The notes: generated by a model from the letters alone, not told the origin. DNA of 64,000 nt from Trichomonas vaginalis G3 (GCF_026262505.1 NC_067204.1:14650522-14714521), one strand, 5' to 3'. Counted from the first letter of the stretch, positions 1 to 9,776 are shown. Numbers and translations are program-made.

Positions 1-1
1 A

Positions 2-691
2 TCAGCATCTGCTGTTATACCTTGTTTCTACTTGATATATAAGCTGACTGTCTTTATTTTCGCTATTTCAAGCGGAATTGGACAATCAATTCATACAACT
101 CCACTTTTTGTTGGATTTATTTTATGGATATTGTTCGCTATTCCTTTAACTATTTTTGGTGGTATATTTGGCCGCCATTATTTCGTTTTAGGAGAATTTA
201 ATGCAAGATTAGGAATAATTAAACGGCAGATCCCTCCAACACCCTTCTATTTGCAGACTCCATGCCTTGCTTTGGCAATAGGATCAATTGGATGGGCTTC
301 TGTCTGTTACGAAGTTTATTATATTATGTTATCTATTTGGAAATACAAATTATACTTTTCATGGTTCTTTATTTCGTTAACTGTTCCTTTAACCGGGATT
401 TCTGTTGCTTGTTCTACAGTTATTGCGATTTATTTCAGATTATCAGCTGAAAATTACGAATGGCAATGGCCTTCTTTCATGGCTCCAGCAGCTACTGGCT
501 TCTTTGTATTCTTAGAATGTTTGTACTGTGCTGCAACAAAAATCACAAAAGAAGGCTTTGTTCAATCAATTTTCCTTGTTTCTTCATCCATTGTGATGTC
601 CACAATTGTTGCAACTGTATGTGGATTTGTCGGATTTGCTTCTTCAGCTCTTTTTGTACGACATATTTTCAGAGCTCTCAAACTTGATTGA
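2..691 (+). CDS. TM9SF/nonaspanin (EMP70) family protein, C-terminal part
   Basis: The frame is open from the window edge, so this is the last 229 residues or so of a longer protein. It is hydrophobic with about six membrane segments. Family landmarks are visible: a GGIFG segment followed by RQIPP, an ENYEWQW patch matching the AEDYxWWW region of nonaspanins, and a C-terminal KLD that fits the KxD/E COPI-retention signal of this family. Nonaspanins are Golgi/endosomal membrane proteins that act in sorting of membrane cargo. The N-terminal luminal domain lies outside the window. The family call is firm; the exact cellular role here is inferred. Confidence 0.85.
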   Translation, partial: SASAVIPCFYLIYKLTVFIFAISSGIGQSIHTTPLFVGFILWILFAIPLTIFGGIFGRHYFVLGEFNARLGIIKRQIPPTPFYLQTPCLALAIGSIGWASVCYEVYYIMLSIWKYKLYFSWFFISLTVPLTGISVACSTVIAIYFRLSAENYEWQWPSFMAPAATGFFVFLECLYCAATKITKEGFVQSIFLVSSSIVMSTIVATVCGFVGFASSALFVRHIFRALKLD

Positions 692-1058
692 TTTATGTTT
701 TTGTTTTATAAAAAATAAATATTAGATTGTTGTATTATGAAGTTATAGACTCCTTTTTTAATAAAATGTAAATAAAATGGACATTTTATTATATTTCAAC
801 GCAATGCACATGGTCTTTGTTTTTAATACCGACACATTAAATATACAACCATCAGTAGGCTAAATTGCATCAATCAGTCTCAACATTTCATAAAATATCA
901 TAAATCGTTATTTATATCATCAATATTGAATCATATTCAGCAATTTTTATTTTAGTGTGAATGGTTTGTTCATTTTAGTAGGAAAAGGTTTGAATAAAAT
1001 CACCAATATTGTAGATTTAGTATTATGCATATGAAATAATACCTTATTCTTGTAGTAT
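692..1058. other. AT-rich intergenic spacer
   Basis: No convincing coding region or RNA gene is seen. The spacer ends at the 4-bp GTAT that flanks the hairpin-chain element. Confidence 0.5.
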
Positions 1059-1083
1059 TGTTGCATGCTAAGTAGTGTCAATG
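1059..1083 (+). repeat. Left terminal inverted repeat of the hairpin-chain element
   Basis: This is the exact inverted match of 2843-2867, apart from the flanking GTAT duplication. The inversion continues inward with gaps through both outer hairpins. Confidence 0.75.
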
Positions 1084-1474
1084 ATAGAAATTGAGAGCCT
1101 ATTAATCGTCGAGGAAGTACGATTATTTTTTGGGCGAAAAAGTATCTTAAAATATGATTATTAATATGTTTTTAAAATAAAAAATTTGAAAGTTAATTTG
1201 AGATTCTCATATAATTTTTTGAATGAAAAAAATAAATATAGTCTATATGAGTTTTTGAATAATCACACTTGAGATATATCTAAAAAATAATTAAAAATAG
1301 AGTTTGAGAAGACATTTCAAGGTGTAATGAAAAGTGTGATATAGAAAATAATTATAGATATTTTAATTTTATATATTGTGCTAAGCATTATATTAAATTT
1401 TTAGGAAAAACACTTTTCATAAGTATTCAATATTTGAAAATACGCTCCAAAAAAGAATAGATTCTTTTATATTC

Positions 1475-1555
1475 GCTTATATAAAAGGAGACTCTCTATC
1501 AGATGCGAATGCCTGAATTCAGCACCTCTGATAGAGAGTTTCCTCTTATATAAGC
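1475..1555. repeat. Outer hairpin, left copy
   Basis: The stem begins GCTTATATAA and closes with TTATATAAGC. The arms ACTCTCTATCAGA and TCTGATAGAGAGT pair around a loop containing GAATTC. The inverted copy lies at 2452-2532. Confidence 0.8.
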
Positions 1556-1609
1556 AAATCTTTTTCATTCGTTTTTGTTTATATAAAAACATCAAAATCT
1601 ACCAATATG

Positions 1610-1667
1610 AGAAATTAAACCCTGCGAGGCACCAGTCTAGAACTGGCACTTCGCAGGGTTAATTTCT
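1610..1667. repeat. Second hairpin, left copy
   Basis: AGAAATTAAACCCTGCGA pairs with TCGCAGGGTTAATTTCT, and an inner CCAGT/ACTGG pair closes on CTAGA. The inverted copy lies at 2342-2400. Confidence 0.8.
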
Positions 1668-1716
1668 CTTGACAAAATACAATAATCAAATGCTCCAAAG
1701 TTTTCAAATTTTTATT

Positions 1717-1966
1717 AGGAATAGGAGCCTACAAAGCACTGATTATATATCAGTGCCTGGTAGGCTCCTATTCCTTCTCTGAAGCTGGGAAATTTTGTCT
1801 GAATAGTTTAACATTTGGACAAAATTTCCCAGCTTCAGAGAAGGAATTGGAGGGTGAGAGGCATATAGGCATACTATATACCTCTCACCCTTCAATTCCC
1901 TCGGGAAAGTTCGAAAACTCGGTCGCAATCAGATGCAATTGCGACCGAGTTTTCGAACTTTCTATT
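1717..1966. repeat. Four-hairpin cassette, copy 1
   Basis: Four stem-loops follow one another. The first is AGGAATAGGAGCC with GGCTCCTATTCCT (1717-1774), and the second is GAAGCTGGGAAATTTTGTC with its complement (about 1776-1842). The third is GGAGGGTGAGAGG with CCTCTCACCCTTC (about 1848-1899), and the fourth is AAAGTTCGAAAACTC with GAGTTTTCGAACTTT (1906-1961). The cassette repeats at 1967. Confidence 0.8.
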
Positions 1967-2206
1967 AGGAATAGGAGCCTACAAAGCACTGATTATATAT
2001 CAGTGCCTGGTAGGCTCCTATTCCTTCTCTAAATGGGAGAAACTTTGTTTGAATAAGATAACATGCGAACAAAGTTTCTCCCATTTAGAGTGGGATTTGG
2101 AGGGTGGGAGGTACATAGATAGACTATGTATCTCTCACCCTCCAATTCCCTCGGGAAAGTTCGAAAACTTTGGTGCAATCAGCAACGATTGCACCAAAGT
2201 TTTTGC
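1967..2206. repeat. Four-hairpin cassette, copy 2
   Basis: The first hairpin is identical to that at 1717 and lies exactly 250 bp downstream. The next three keep the stems but carry paired sequence changes, so the fold is conserved better than the sequence. Two more hairpins follow at 2215-2277 and about 2287-2331. Confidence 0.8.
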
Positions 2207-2341
2207 GTTTAATTGAAGGAATTGCTCTTTATGATATATACAGTTACAATGCATATATCATAAGGAGCAATTCCTTCCAGATATCTGGCAAACTTGCTCG
2301 CAATGGTTCACAATTGCGAACAAGTTTTGTCATTTGTCAAG

Positions 2342-2400
2342 AGAAATTAAACCCTGCGAAGTGCCAGTTCTAGACTGGTGCCTCGCAGGGTTTAATTTCT
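2342..2400. repeat. Second hairpin, right copy
   Basis: Inverted copy of 1610-1667 with the same nested stem. Confidence 0.8.
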
Positions 2401-2451
2401 CATATTGGTAGATTTTTATGTTTTTATATTAACAAAACTCATGAAAAAGAT

Positions 2452-2532
2452 GCTTATATAAGAGGAAACTCTCTATCAGAGGTGCTGAATTCATGCATTC
2501 GCATCTGATAGAGAGTTTCCTTTTATATAAGC
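2452..2532. repeat. Outer hairpin, right copy
   Basis: Inverted copy of 1475-1555, itself a self-complementary stem-loop. Confidence 0.8.
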
Positions 2533-2842
2533 AAATATAAGAGAATCTATTTTTTTTGGACCGTATTCTCAAATATTGAATACTTATGAAAAGTGTTTTT
2601 TTCTAAAAATCTCAGAATATATTTACAATAGTAAAATAAATAAGATATTTAAATTTATTTTTAAATGCTTTTTTTATATGAGATTCTCAAAAGTTATATC
2701 AAAAGTCTGTTTTTTCTAAAATCTAATATCATAATCTATTTCTCATTTTAAGTACATCTTAATTCATTTTATTTTCTATATTTTTTCAATATTTTTGAGG
2801 GAATTGTGTTGCTTCCCCGACAATAAAATTGAGAGGTTTACA

Positions 2843-2867
2843 CATTGACACTACTTAGCATGCAACA
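2843..2867 (-). repeat. Right terminal inverted repeat of the hairpin-chain element
   Basis: Inverted match of 1059-1083. The following GTAT repeats the left flank. Confidence 0.75.
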
Positions 2868-3042
2868 GTATATGATTTAGAAAATCAAATATTTGTGCAT
2901 TTTTGTCTATAATTGCATTCAAATTTAGAATCCTAATTAATTGACATATTTAATGAGAAATAATTATCCCAATGAGATTTCTCTTATTTAAATTATTATA
3001 TAAGCAATAGCTGTATAGTTTATTATTCTAATTATTTTATTT

Positions 3043-3390
3043 TTATTGAGTCTTTTTAGCTTTCTCAAGTTCCTTCTCTTCCTTTTCTTTCTTGAGATCG
3101 TAATTTCTTGCATAGATAATGAAGGCAAAAACAATTATGTGAGTTATAACGCATGAAACACCAATAGCGTAATTTCCAGCATCTGGTCTACTAACGTTAG
3201 TCCAAATTTTAGGAATTAAATATCTGAAGAGGTAAAATGATCCAAATGATACAAAAACGATCAAGCCTGAGATGAAAAGAAATGTATTAAGGACTTCTTT
3301 GTTCTGTTTTTCGAACATAAGTCTGAAAAGACTTGGACCTGATCGATCAATCTTTGGAAAATAATCCTTCTTTTCTCCTTCCTGAGACAT
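3043..3390 (-). CDS. VMA21-like V-ATPase assembly membrane protein
   Basis: It encodes 115 residues from the first ATG of the frame (3390); an upstream in-frame TTG was not used. A polar N-terminus is followed by a pair of membrane helices (NTFLFISGLIVFVSFGSF and a segment rich in V, I and F) and a charged KKEKEEKE tail. This is the two-helix hairpin layout of VMA21, the ER chaperone for V-ATPase Vo assembly. The match rests on layout plus weak motif similarity, so another small two-helix ER protein is possible. It is divergent from the gene at 3501. Confidence 0.55.
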   Translation of the reverse strand: MSQEGEKKDYFPKIDRSGPSLFRLMFEKQNKEVLNTFLFISGLIVFVSFGSFYLFRYLIPKIWTNVSRPDAGNYAIGVSCVITHIIVFAFIIYARNYDLKKEKEEKELEKAKKTQ

Positions 3391-3500
3391 GTGAGATTTT
3401 GATCGTCGCGTCACTTTTGAAATTTTCGCGAAAAGTGCCAATTCGAAAAATCTAAAACCATATTAATGTCTCTTAATTTAATAGATCCATCGAGCGGTCG

Positions 3501-4388
3501 ATGATTTTATTCATTTTTATGGATGTTGCGAAAGATGTTTTTATTCGAATCTTTTCGACTGTAAACCATAGAATATTAAACGATCCCATTAGCCTCTATA
3601 CTCAAAAATTTTCCCAAATGCTATATCCAAAAGATACTAAGCTCAAAAATAGATTTGAATTTGTTGCTGGTGCAACAGCTACACTTTATATGCAAAAAAA
3701 GCTTATGAGCATATATATTGTTTACGATTCTGTTATATTTGGCATCAAATTTGATCAGTATATTACGTTATCTGGATTCAATACAAAATTGTTTGCAAAA
3801 GCATGCGAAGAGTTACCTATTTCGTCGGGAGATTGCAGATTTTTCTTTGAAACTAGTGTAGAATTTCCGATTTATGGCTTACAATCGGCAGATATCGATG
3901 AGATTCCATCAAAAATTGAAATTTTTCCATTTTTAGACTTTGAACACATTTGTTTCTTCACTGCTCGAATACCAGGAAAGTATACCAAAAGTCAAAACTC
4001 CAGTAATCAGCCATTTTCAGCCCAAGGAAGTTATAATTCTTTTAGTCATCAATCAATACCACAAAAAGAGTCCCAACATGCGACAGAAGTAGCCACAAAA
4101 AGTGCACAGAACGATTATGATGACGAGGAAGAAGAATTCATTCAGCCAGGACAAAGACCAAGAAGTATAAATGAACTTGAAGAAGAAGATGTTGTTGACG
4201 TTTTCGAATGCCCCAGAACCTTGACGTATTTCCACGAAAATGAAGAAGAAGAGCAATACGTTCCATATGTTTATAAAGAACAAACTCAGCCAACTCCAGA
4301 AGGAGTTTTTACAAGATATCTTTCATCATCTTCGGATTCTTCTGTTCCATCGTCTTTAATTGACTATCAAAGCAAAAATTCTAAGTAA
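3501..4388 (+). CDS. Hypothetical protein with acidic, low-complexity C-terminus
   Basis: It encodes 295 residues from the ATG at 3501; the ATG at 3520 is out of this frame's best context and less likely. The first 165 residues look like a mixed alpha/beta globular domain. From about residue 166 it becomes Ser/Gln-rich and then acidic (DDEEEEF, ELEEEDVVDVF, NEEEEQY), ending in a Ser-rich tail. I do not recognise the family. It shares a divergent upstream region of about 110 bp with the VMA21-like gene. Confidence 0.6.
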   Translation: MILFIFMDVAKDVFIRIFSTVNHRILNDPISLYTQKFSQMLYPKDTKLKNRFEFVAGATATLYMQKKLMSIYIVYDSVIFGIKFDQYITLSGFNTKLFAKACEELPISSGDCRFFFETSVEFPIYGLQSADIDEIPSKIEIFPFLDFEHICFFTARIPGKYTKSQNSSNQPFSAQGSYNSFSHQSIPQKESQHATEVATKSAQNDYDDEEEEFIQPGQRPRSINELEEEDVVDVFECPRTLTYFHENEEEEQYVPYVYKEQTQPTPEGVFTRYLSSSSDSSVPSSLIDYQSKNSK

Positions 4389-4807
4389 CTTGCATCAAAA
4401 TATAGAAAAAAAACTTTATATTTGTTGAATTGAACCAATGAAAATGAAATTAATGCGAACATACTTAAATGAAAAGGTTGTAATGTAAGTATATAATATT
4501 TTGTAGAGTAACACTTTGAAATTGTTCTCAATAAGTTGAATTTTTTTTATTAAAATATACTATTATCTTAATAAAAATATGATGTATCAATATAAAATTC
4601 ATACAGAATCTATTTTGTATTACTCACGATGCTATTAGAAGTCCAAATAAAAATATAAAATCTCAAAATCAGGATAATTGCAACCTAATTCCATATAATA
4701 TGTTTCTTATAGATTTTACTTGTTAAATATGCAAGCTTATTTAAAATCTATAAGAAAGAGCCATCAATGCGGTTTTGTAAACTACTGATTGGTCGACCTT
4801 TTGATTC
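4389..4807. other. AT-rich intergenic spacer
   Basis: No gene, RNA or repeat is recognised between the acidic protein and the eL38 gene. Confidence 0.45.
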
Positions 4808-5032
4808 ATGCCAAAGCAGGTCACTACACCAAAGGAATTCCTTGCTCTTGCCGCTCGCTCTGATGCTAAGTGGGTTAAGGTAAAGAAGGCCAGTGATGAT
4901 AACACAAAGTTCAAACTCCGCACAACAAAGTATCTTTACACACTTTCCGTTAAGCCAAAGTTCGTCGAGCTTGTTCAGAACTCCATCCCAGAGTCCCTTG
5001 AAGTTATCGTCCTTGACAAGAAGGCTGAGTAA
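4808..5032 (+). CDS. RPL38: 60S ribosomal protein eL38
   Basis: It encodes 74 residues, close to the usual 70 of eL38. The order of family landmarks is kept: an N-terminal helix KEFLALAARSDAKWVKVKK, then KFKLRTTKYLYTL corresponding to the conserved KFKxRxSRYLYTL strand, then a C-terminal helix ending in EVIVLDKK. It is a small component of the large ribosomal subunit. The G/C-rich third positions differ from most neighbours, consistent with a highly expressed gene. The start is fixed by the short upstream frame. Confidence 0.92.
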   Translation: MPKQVTTPKEFLALAARSDAKWVKVKKASDDNTKFKLRTTKYLYTLSVKPKFVELVQNSIPESLEVIVLDKKAE

Positions 5033-5263
5033 AACTTTTTATAATGCTTGGTATATGATTTAACAAAACAAACATATTTTATGTTTCCAATTATCTATAA
5101 AAATACTACGATAATCATACCAAATATAATATTACCACTATTTTCTTTTTTTATCCAATCTTTTTTGATATAATTTTTTTATAGAACAATTTTGATGACT
5201 TTTTTTGTGAAAATATGAATACAGTAATGGTTTAAATAACATTTATGATTAAATCATCCGAAT

Positions 5264-6139
5264 TTATACCTTACTTTCATCAACTTGGTAATATTGTTGA
5301 TTTGATGGACAATAATAGCAACCAAGTGCTTCAAGGTATATAAGCTCCATTTCTTCTTCGCTGTCATCAATATCTGGTGTGTTTGGAGTCTGGAATAACT
5401 GTTTTGAAGGTGAAGAACCAAAAGCATCCGAACTTTCTGTTTCTTCTTCCTCTTCAGAGTCATCCTCGATTTTCTTTGTGAAAGCTGCCGGCTTTGTATC
5501 TTCTACAGTATGTTGTGCTCTATTGTATTGAGGAGTTGCTGGGATTTTACGCCTAATGGGTATTCTAGATGTGCGCTCTTTCTGGCTTGTTTGCTCACGG
5601 CGCTCACCAACTAAGATTGTTACAGATGATAATCCATTGTATTTTACTGCATCTGGTAAATCATTGCCATTATTTTCAGGAAGTAACTGGAATGGAATCG
5701 AAAATACATTTCTAATATGACAAGTAGGTATAATTTCAAAGCTGACTAAAGATTTAAATACGTTATTATCAAAATACTTTGACATGATGTATTCTAGATC
5801 GAAACAGACATTTGTCCATGTATTATCTGGTACATCAATTATATCTGACGTTATAGATTGTGATGTTCTGACGCTTTTAGTTTGACCTGCAAATTGGACC
5901 TTTAATGTATCATCATTATCATTTTTCATATTAAGAACTATGCAGACATTTTCTCCAATCCTCTTATATATTTGAAAAACAATGAATTTGTTACTAATTT
6001 TAAGTGAATCGGTTAGAGAATTTGGGTATTTAAATCTTGTGACCTTAGTGCTAATTGTATAAGATGCTGTTCCGGCAAAAGTTTCATATTTCATATCTTT
6101 GAGCAAATTTGGACCAAGGATCTTTTCGATTTTCGACAT
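5264..6139 (-). CDS. CFAP20-domain (DUF667) protein with acidic tail
   Basis: It encodes 291 residues from ATG at 6139. The N-terminal 180 residues follow the CFAP20 pattern: a strand-rich start, FIVFQIYKR, then TWTNVCFDLEYIMSKYF matching the 'W-x-x-I-x-F-D-L' segment, then SFEIIPTCHIRNVFSIP matching the 'I-H-A-N-C-R-I-R-R-V-Y-F' segment. The C-terminal third is disordered and acidic (DDSEEEEETESSD, DDSEEEME). CFAP20 proteins sit on axonemal doublets; longer relatives with disordered tails are known. A role in flagellar structure is likely but inferred. Confidence 0.65.
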   Translation of the reverse strand: MSKIEKILGPNLLKDMKYETFAGTASYTISTKVTRFKYPNSLTDSLKISNKFIVFQIYKRIGENVCIVLNMKNDNDDTLKVQFAGQTKSVRTSQSITSDIIDVPDNTWTNVCFDLEYIMSKYFDNNVFKSLVSFEIIPTCHIRNVFSIPFQLLPENNGNDLPDAVKYNGLSSVTILVGERREQTSQKERTSRIPIRRKIPATPQYNRAQHTVEDTKPAAFTKKIEDDSEEEEETESSDAFGSSPSKQLFQTPNTPDIDDSEEEMELIYLEALGCYYCPSNQQYYQVDESKV

Positions 6140-6475
6140 AATTTTTTTTTATTCATGTCACTTTATGTTCAATATTGAAGGAAAAATTAAAGCATTGGAA
6201 CACGCTTACAAGTGTTAAACAGTCATGACGACAAAGAAATGTTCAATCAAAATCAAAATTTTATAGAGATTCTGAGACATGAAAATCCTATGAATGAGAG
6301 CATTATAATATATCTTAGTGGGTATTATATTAATTGAATTCTCTATGGCCTGATGCCCTGAGAATAGTCAAAATATCAAATGAACCCAAAATCAAATTAT
6401 ATTAAAAAGCATTATAATAGGAAAGGATCTTTTTACAATGGTTTAAGATAGTAGAAAATAAAATGTTGTTGAAAT
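6140..6475. other. Intergenic spacer
   Basis: Nothing recognisable is seen between two minus-strand genes. Confidence 0.4.
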
Positions 6476-9033
6476 TTAATATTTCCAATATGGAAGATAT
6501 ATTCTTATTATTGAATTATCATTGTTGCATTTTTTCTTGATTATATTTTCTATTTCAACAACGTTTTCATCATCAATTAAGTCATCGAGGTTATCAATTT
6601 TCAATTCTTCTTTGATAGCCTTTGCATTCTTTTCAATTTGATCCATTTTCATATCAATTTCCTTCATTTCCTCATCCTTTTTCCATAAATCATCAAATTT
6701 GTTTTGGAGATTGACCAAATCTTTCTGATTTTCTGTTATCTTCAAATACTTATCTTTTCCCGGAAAGCATGATATGTATTGATTGAAAACATTTAATTGG
6801 AAGTTATTCTGTCTGAAAACATCTTTGAAAACAAAGGATAATGAATTTCCACCAACACAAATAATAATATCTTTTGGACTACTTTCGTTTTTGGACTGTT
6901 CCTTTTGAACAGATGGATCTTGTTTGCCCTGATTTTGAGGGCTGTTATCTATAGCTGGAGGAGAATCTACTTTTGGACTACTTTCGTTTTTGGACTGTTC
7001 CTTTTGAACAGATGGATCTTGTTTGCCCTGATTTTGAGGGCTGTTATCTATAGCTGGAGGAGAATCTACTTTTGGACTACTTTCGTTTTTGGACTGTTCC
7101 TTTTGAACAGATGGATCTTGTTTGCCCTGATTTTGAGGGCTGTTATCTATAGCTAGAGGAGAATCTACTTTTGGACTACTTTCGTTTTTGGACTGTTCCT
7201 TTTGAACAGATGGATCTTGTTTGCCCTGATTTTGAGGGCTGTTATCTATAGCTGGAGGAGAATCTACTTTTGGACTACTTTCGTTTTTGGACTGTTCCTT
7301 TTGAACAGATGGATCTTGTTTGCCCTGATTTTGAGGGCTGTTATCTATAGCTGGAGGAGAATCTACTTTTGGACTACTTTCGTTTTTGGACTGTTCCTTT
7401 TGAACAGATGGATCTTGTTTGCCCTGATTTTGAGGGCTGTTATCTATAGCTAGAGGAGAATCTACTTTTGGACTACTTTCGTTTTTGGACTGTTCCTTTT
7501 GAACAGATGGATCTTGTTTGCCCTGATTTTGAGGGCTGTTATCTATAGCTAGAGGAGAATCTACTTTTGGACTACTTTCGTTTTTGGACTGTTCCTTTTG
7601 AACAGATGGATCTTGTTTGCCCTGATTTTGAGGGCTGTTATCTATAGCTAGAGGAGAATCTACTTTTGGACTACTTTCGTTTTGGACTGTTCCTTTTGAA
7701 CAGATGGATCTTGTTTGCCCTGATTTTGAGGGCTGTTATCTATAGCTAGAGGAGAATCTACTTTTGGACTACTTTCGTTTTTGGACTGTTCCTTTTGAAC
7801 AGATGGATCTTGTTTGCCCTGATTTTGAGGGCTGTTATCTATAGCTGGAGGAGAATCTATATGTGGATGGTTTTGTTTGAGTTGATTTAATAAACATTTT
7901 AAATCTTCTTCTGGTGAAGTAGTTGAACTTGTATTCTTTATTCCACTTCCTTCCGATTGATCTGAGTTTCGCTTTGAAGTCGCCTTTTGTGTTTGAACTT
8001 GGACAGATTTTATTGGAGGTAAATTCGGGAATGTTTTTGGAGTTTGAAGTAATTTGGTTGGAGGTTGATTTTTAGAATTAATAATTTTTTTTAGCTCATC
8101 GTTATTGGTATAATTGTCTTCTTGACACTGAACTGTATTAATACCATTAAATTTTTTAACAAAATTATCAAAAACATTTTTGCATCCATCATAAATTTCT
8201 GGATCATTTTTAATTTTCATACAAAAATCGCATGTTGTAATCTGTTCACAATTAAAAAGTGATGTAATACCGCTCATTGAGTTTTCTTTGAATTTCTGCG
8301 ATGTATTGATTAAACATTGGTAGTATCTCTTCCTTTCTTCTTTTTCTTTGTCATTTGGCTTCTGATTTTTCATCAAAGTATAGATTTTTTTGATTTCTTC
8401 ATTTTCTTTTATATTTATATGATCAATAACATAATTATAAACGTAAAGAGTTAAGTTGATTCCACCAAGAAAATCATAATCAAACTTCATCAAACTAAGA
8501 TTGTTGTCTTTATATTCGAATTTGTAAGCTTGTGTGATAAAATCTCCTGAATCGTAAACGATTACAGTGGAATTTTGTACAAGTGGAATATATTCTTGAA
8601 TGTATGCCGAAATCATATCTGATGATTTAATAAAATGCGTTTTCTTATCGAGATTTGCAATTTGAAGTGAATCACGTATTATCTCAAAAATGGATTTGTC
8701 CTTATCCCACCATTCTTGGTATACTATTATGTATTCGTATTTGCCCTCAGGGTCTAATAGCTGAAGGAGTGACTTTAAGAAAATGGCAAAATTTATTTCT
8801 GGTTCGAGAGTGTCTGATTTATCTTCAATTCTTTCAAAAAAATTTCTGTGCATGTCTTCTTCATGTATGCAGAGATGGGAAACTCCAAGTGTTGAATTTA
8901 ATATTTTATTATTTACGATTGAAAAAAGAGTCGGAAATTTATTATCAGTCATGCTGGGTATATCAAACGAAACCTTTCCGTTCTCGAATTTCCCAACTTT
9001 GGTGATGCTATTACCAATATCAATTAAAAACAT
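6476..9033 (-). CDS. Hsp70-like ATPase with a tandem-repeat insertion; one frameshift
   Basis: Translation starts at ATG 9033 (an upstream in-frame TTG at 9054 is not used). The start FLIDIGNSITKVGKF is the phosphate-1 loop of the Hsp70/actin fold, and VIVYDSGDF (about residue 157) is phosphate-2. A helix following SLFNCEQ matches subdomain IIB. The adenosine motif IIICVGGNSL (about 6841-6875) comes only after a long Ser/Gln/Pro-rich insert with ten 33-residue repeats. It is followed by a short coiled-coil-like tail ending near 6476. A missing T in one repeat (about 7681) shifts the frame; reading on in the other frame is open to 6476. The peptide-binding domain of Hsp70 is not seen. It may be an Hsp110-like or degenerate paralogue. 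Confidence 0.65.
6872..7859 (-). repeat. Ten tandem 99-bp repeats inside the Hsp70-like gene
   Basis: Each unit is 99 bp (33 codons: S-P-K-V-D-S-P-x-A-I-D-N-S and so on). Copies differ at one base (CTGGAGG or CTAGAGG). The order G,G,A,G,G,A,A,A,A,G shows a three-unit (297 bp) block duplicated whole. The ninth unit lacks one T at about 7681, which causes the frameshift. Confidence 0.9.
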
Positions 9034-9392
9034 TTTTATAAAAAATGCCAACAATTTATTTTGTAAAAAAAATCTAGGTTAATAATTGAAATTTCGGGTG
9101 TTGTTATCTTCAGATCTTAACCCATTAGTCCATAAATTGCTATCTATTTCCAAAATCTTTGAATCTTCTTTCATGGCTTCAAGTAACATTCCTTCTCAAA
9201 TTTGACATGATCGTAGATTATATATCTAGTTGCCAAAGTGCTTCTATCACATCATCTAAAAAGTTAAAAAGAAAATTATAAGCTTCTTCAATTTTGTAAT
9301 TTTCTATAAAATGTTTTCGCCAAAATCAAAATAAAATAGAAAAATTAAAAATTGCGATTATTAAAACATAAACAATAATCTATATATTTATT
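9034..9392. other. Intergenic spacer
   Basis: AT-rich, with no gene or RNA recognised. Confidence 0.4.
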
Positions 9393-9776
9393 CTATGTTC
9401 CAGACTGTTCTTTAAGGATATTGTAACATCTACAAGACAATTGGAAATCTCCTACTTGTGATGCTCTTATTGCCAGCAAAGGAATTAGATGTTTGTAGTC
9501 AGGATATCCTTCAATTACAGCCAAAGCAGCAGACAAACAAACAAATTCGATTAATCCTTTAATTAATATATCTTTATGATCCAATCCAATTGTCTTCATG
9601 AGTAATGATGGTATCTTCTGATACAAAGTAATAATTCCGTAATAATCATATATTTTTATTATGGAATTAGCAATTTTATTGATGTCAACATCATAATTAG
9701 CAAGTGCATGTTGGATAACAAAAGCAAGACTCGATTTCTGTGGCAACATCGAGATTAATTCTGCATATAAGATTGT
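9393..9776 (-). pseudogene. In-frame continuation of the large solenoid gene after a TAA stop
   Basis: Directly after the TAA, the same reading frame runs on for 127 codons with helical, protein-like composition (for example LIPLLAIRASQVGDFQLSCRCY), matching the solenoid upstream. No trichomonad-type intron border (GTAYGT start, ACTAACACACAG end) is seen. It is either a nonsense change, a sequence error, stop readthrough, or a separate short gene starting at ATG 9749. Confidence 0.55.

Larger units (their letters stand above)
1059..2867. mobile_element. Non-coding foldback element built of about 14 consecutive hairpins
   Basis: The two ends are inverted copies starting TGTTGCATGCTAAGTAGTG and are flanked by a 4-bp direct repeat GTAT (1055-1058 and 2868-2871), as expected of a DNA transposon insertion. 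Inside, almost every base belongs to a stem-loop. Outer hairpins at 1475-1555 and 2452-2532 and inner ones at 1610-1667 and 2342-2400 are inverted copies of each other. Between them is a row of further long hairpins, four of which occur twice at a 250-bp period. The short open frames inside are by-products of the palindromes. No transposase is present, so it would be non-autonomous. It is not recognised as a named family. Confidence 0.75.

Noticed and set aside
1743-2373. Open frames of 60-67 codons inside the hairpin-chain element
   Set aside because: They read through palindromic arms on both strands and have no protein-like conservation; they are by-products of the hairpins.
6905-7453. Two identical 83-codon plus-strand frames rich in Trp, Leu and Arg
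   Set aside because: They are the antisense of the 99-bp repeats of the Hsp70-like gene; identity follows from the repeat.
8655-9082. Plus-strand frames opposite the Hsp70-like N-terminus
   Set aside because: The minus-strand frame has clear family motifs; these are shadows.
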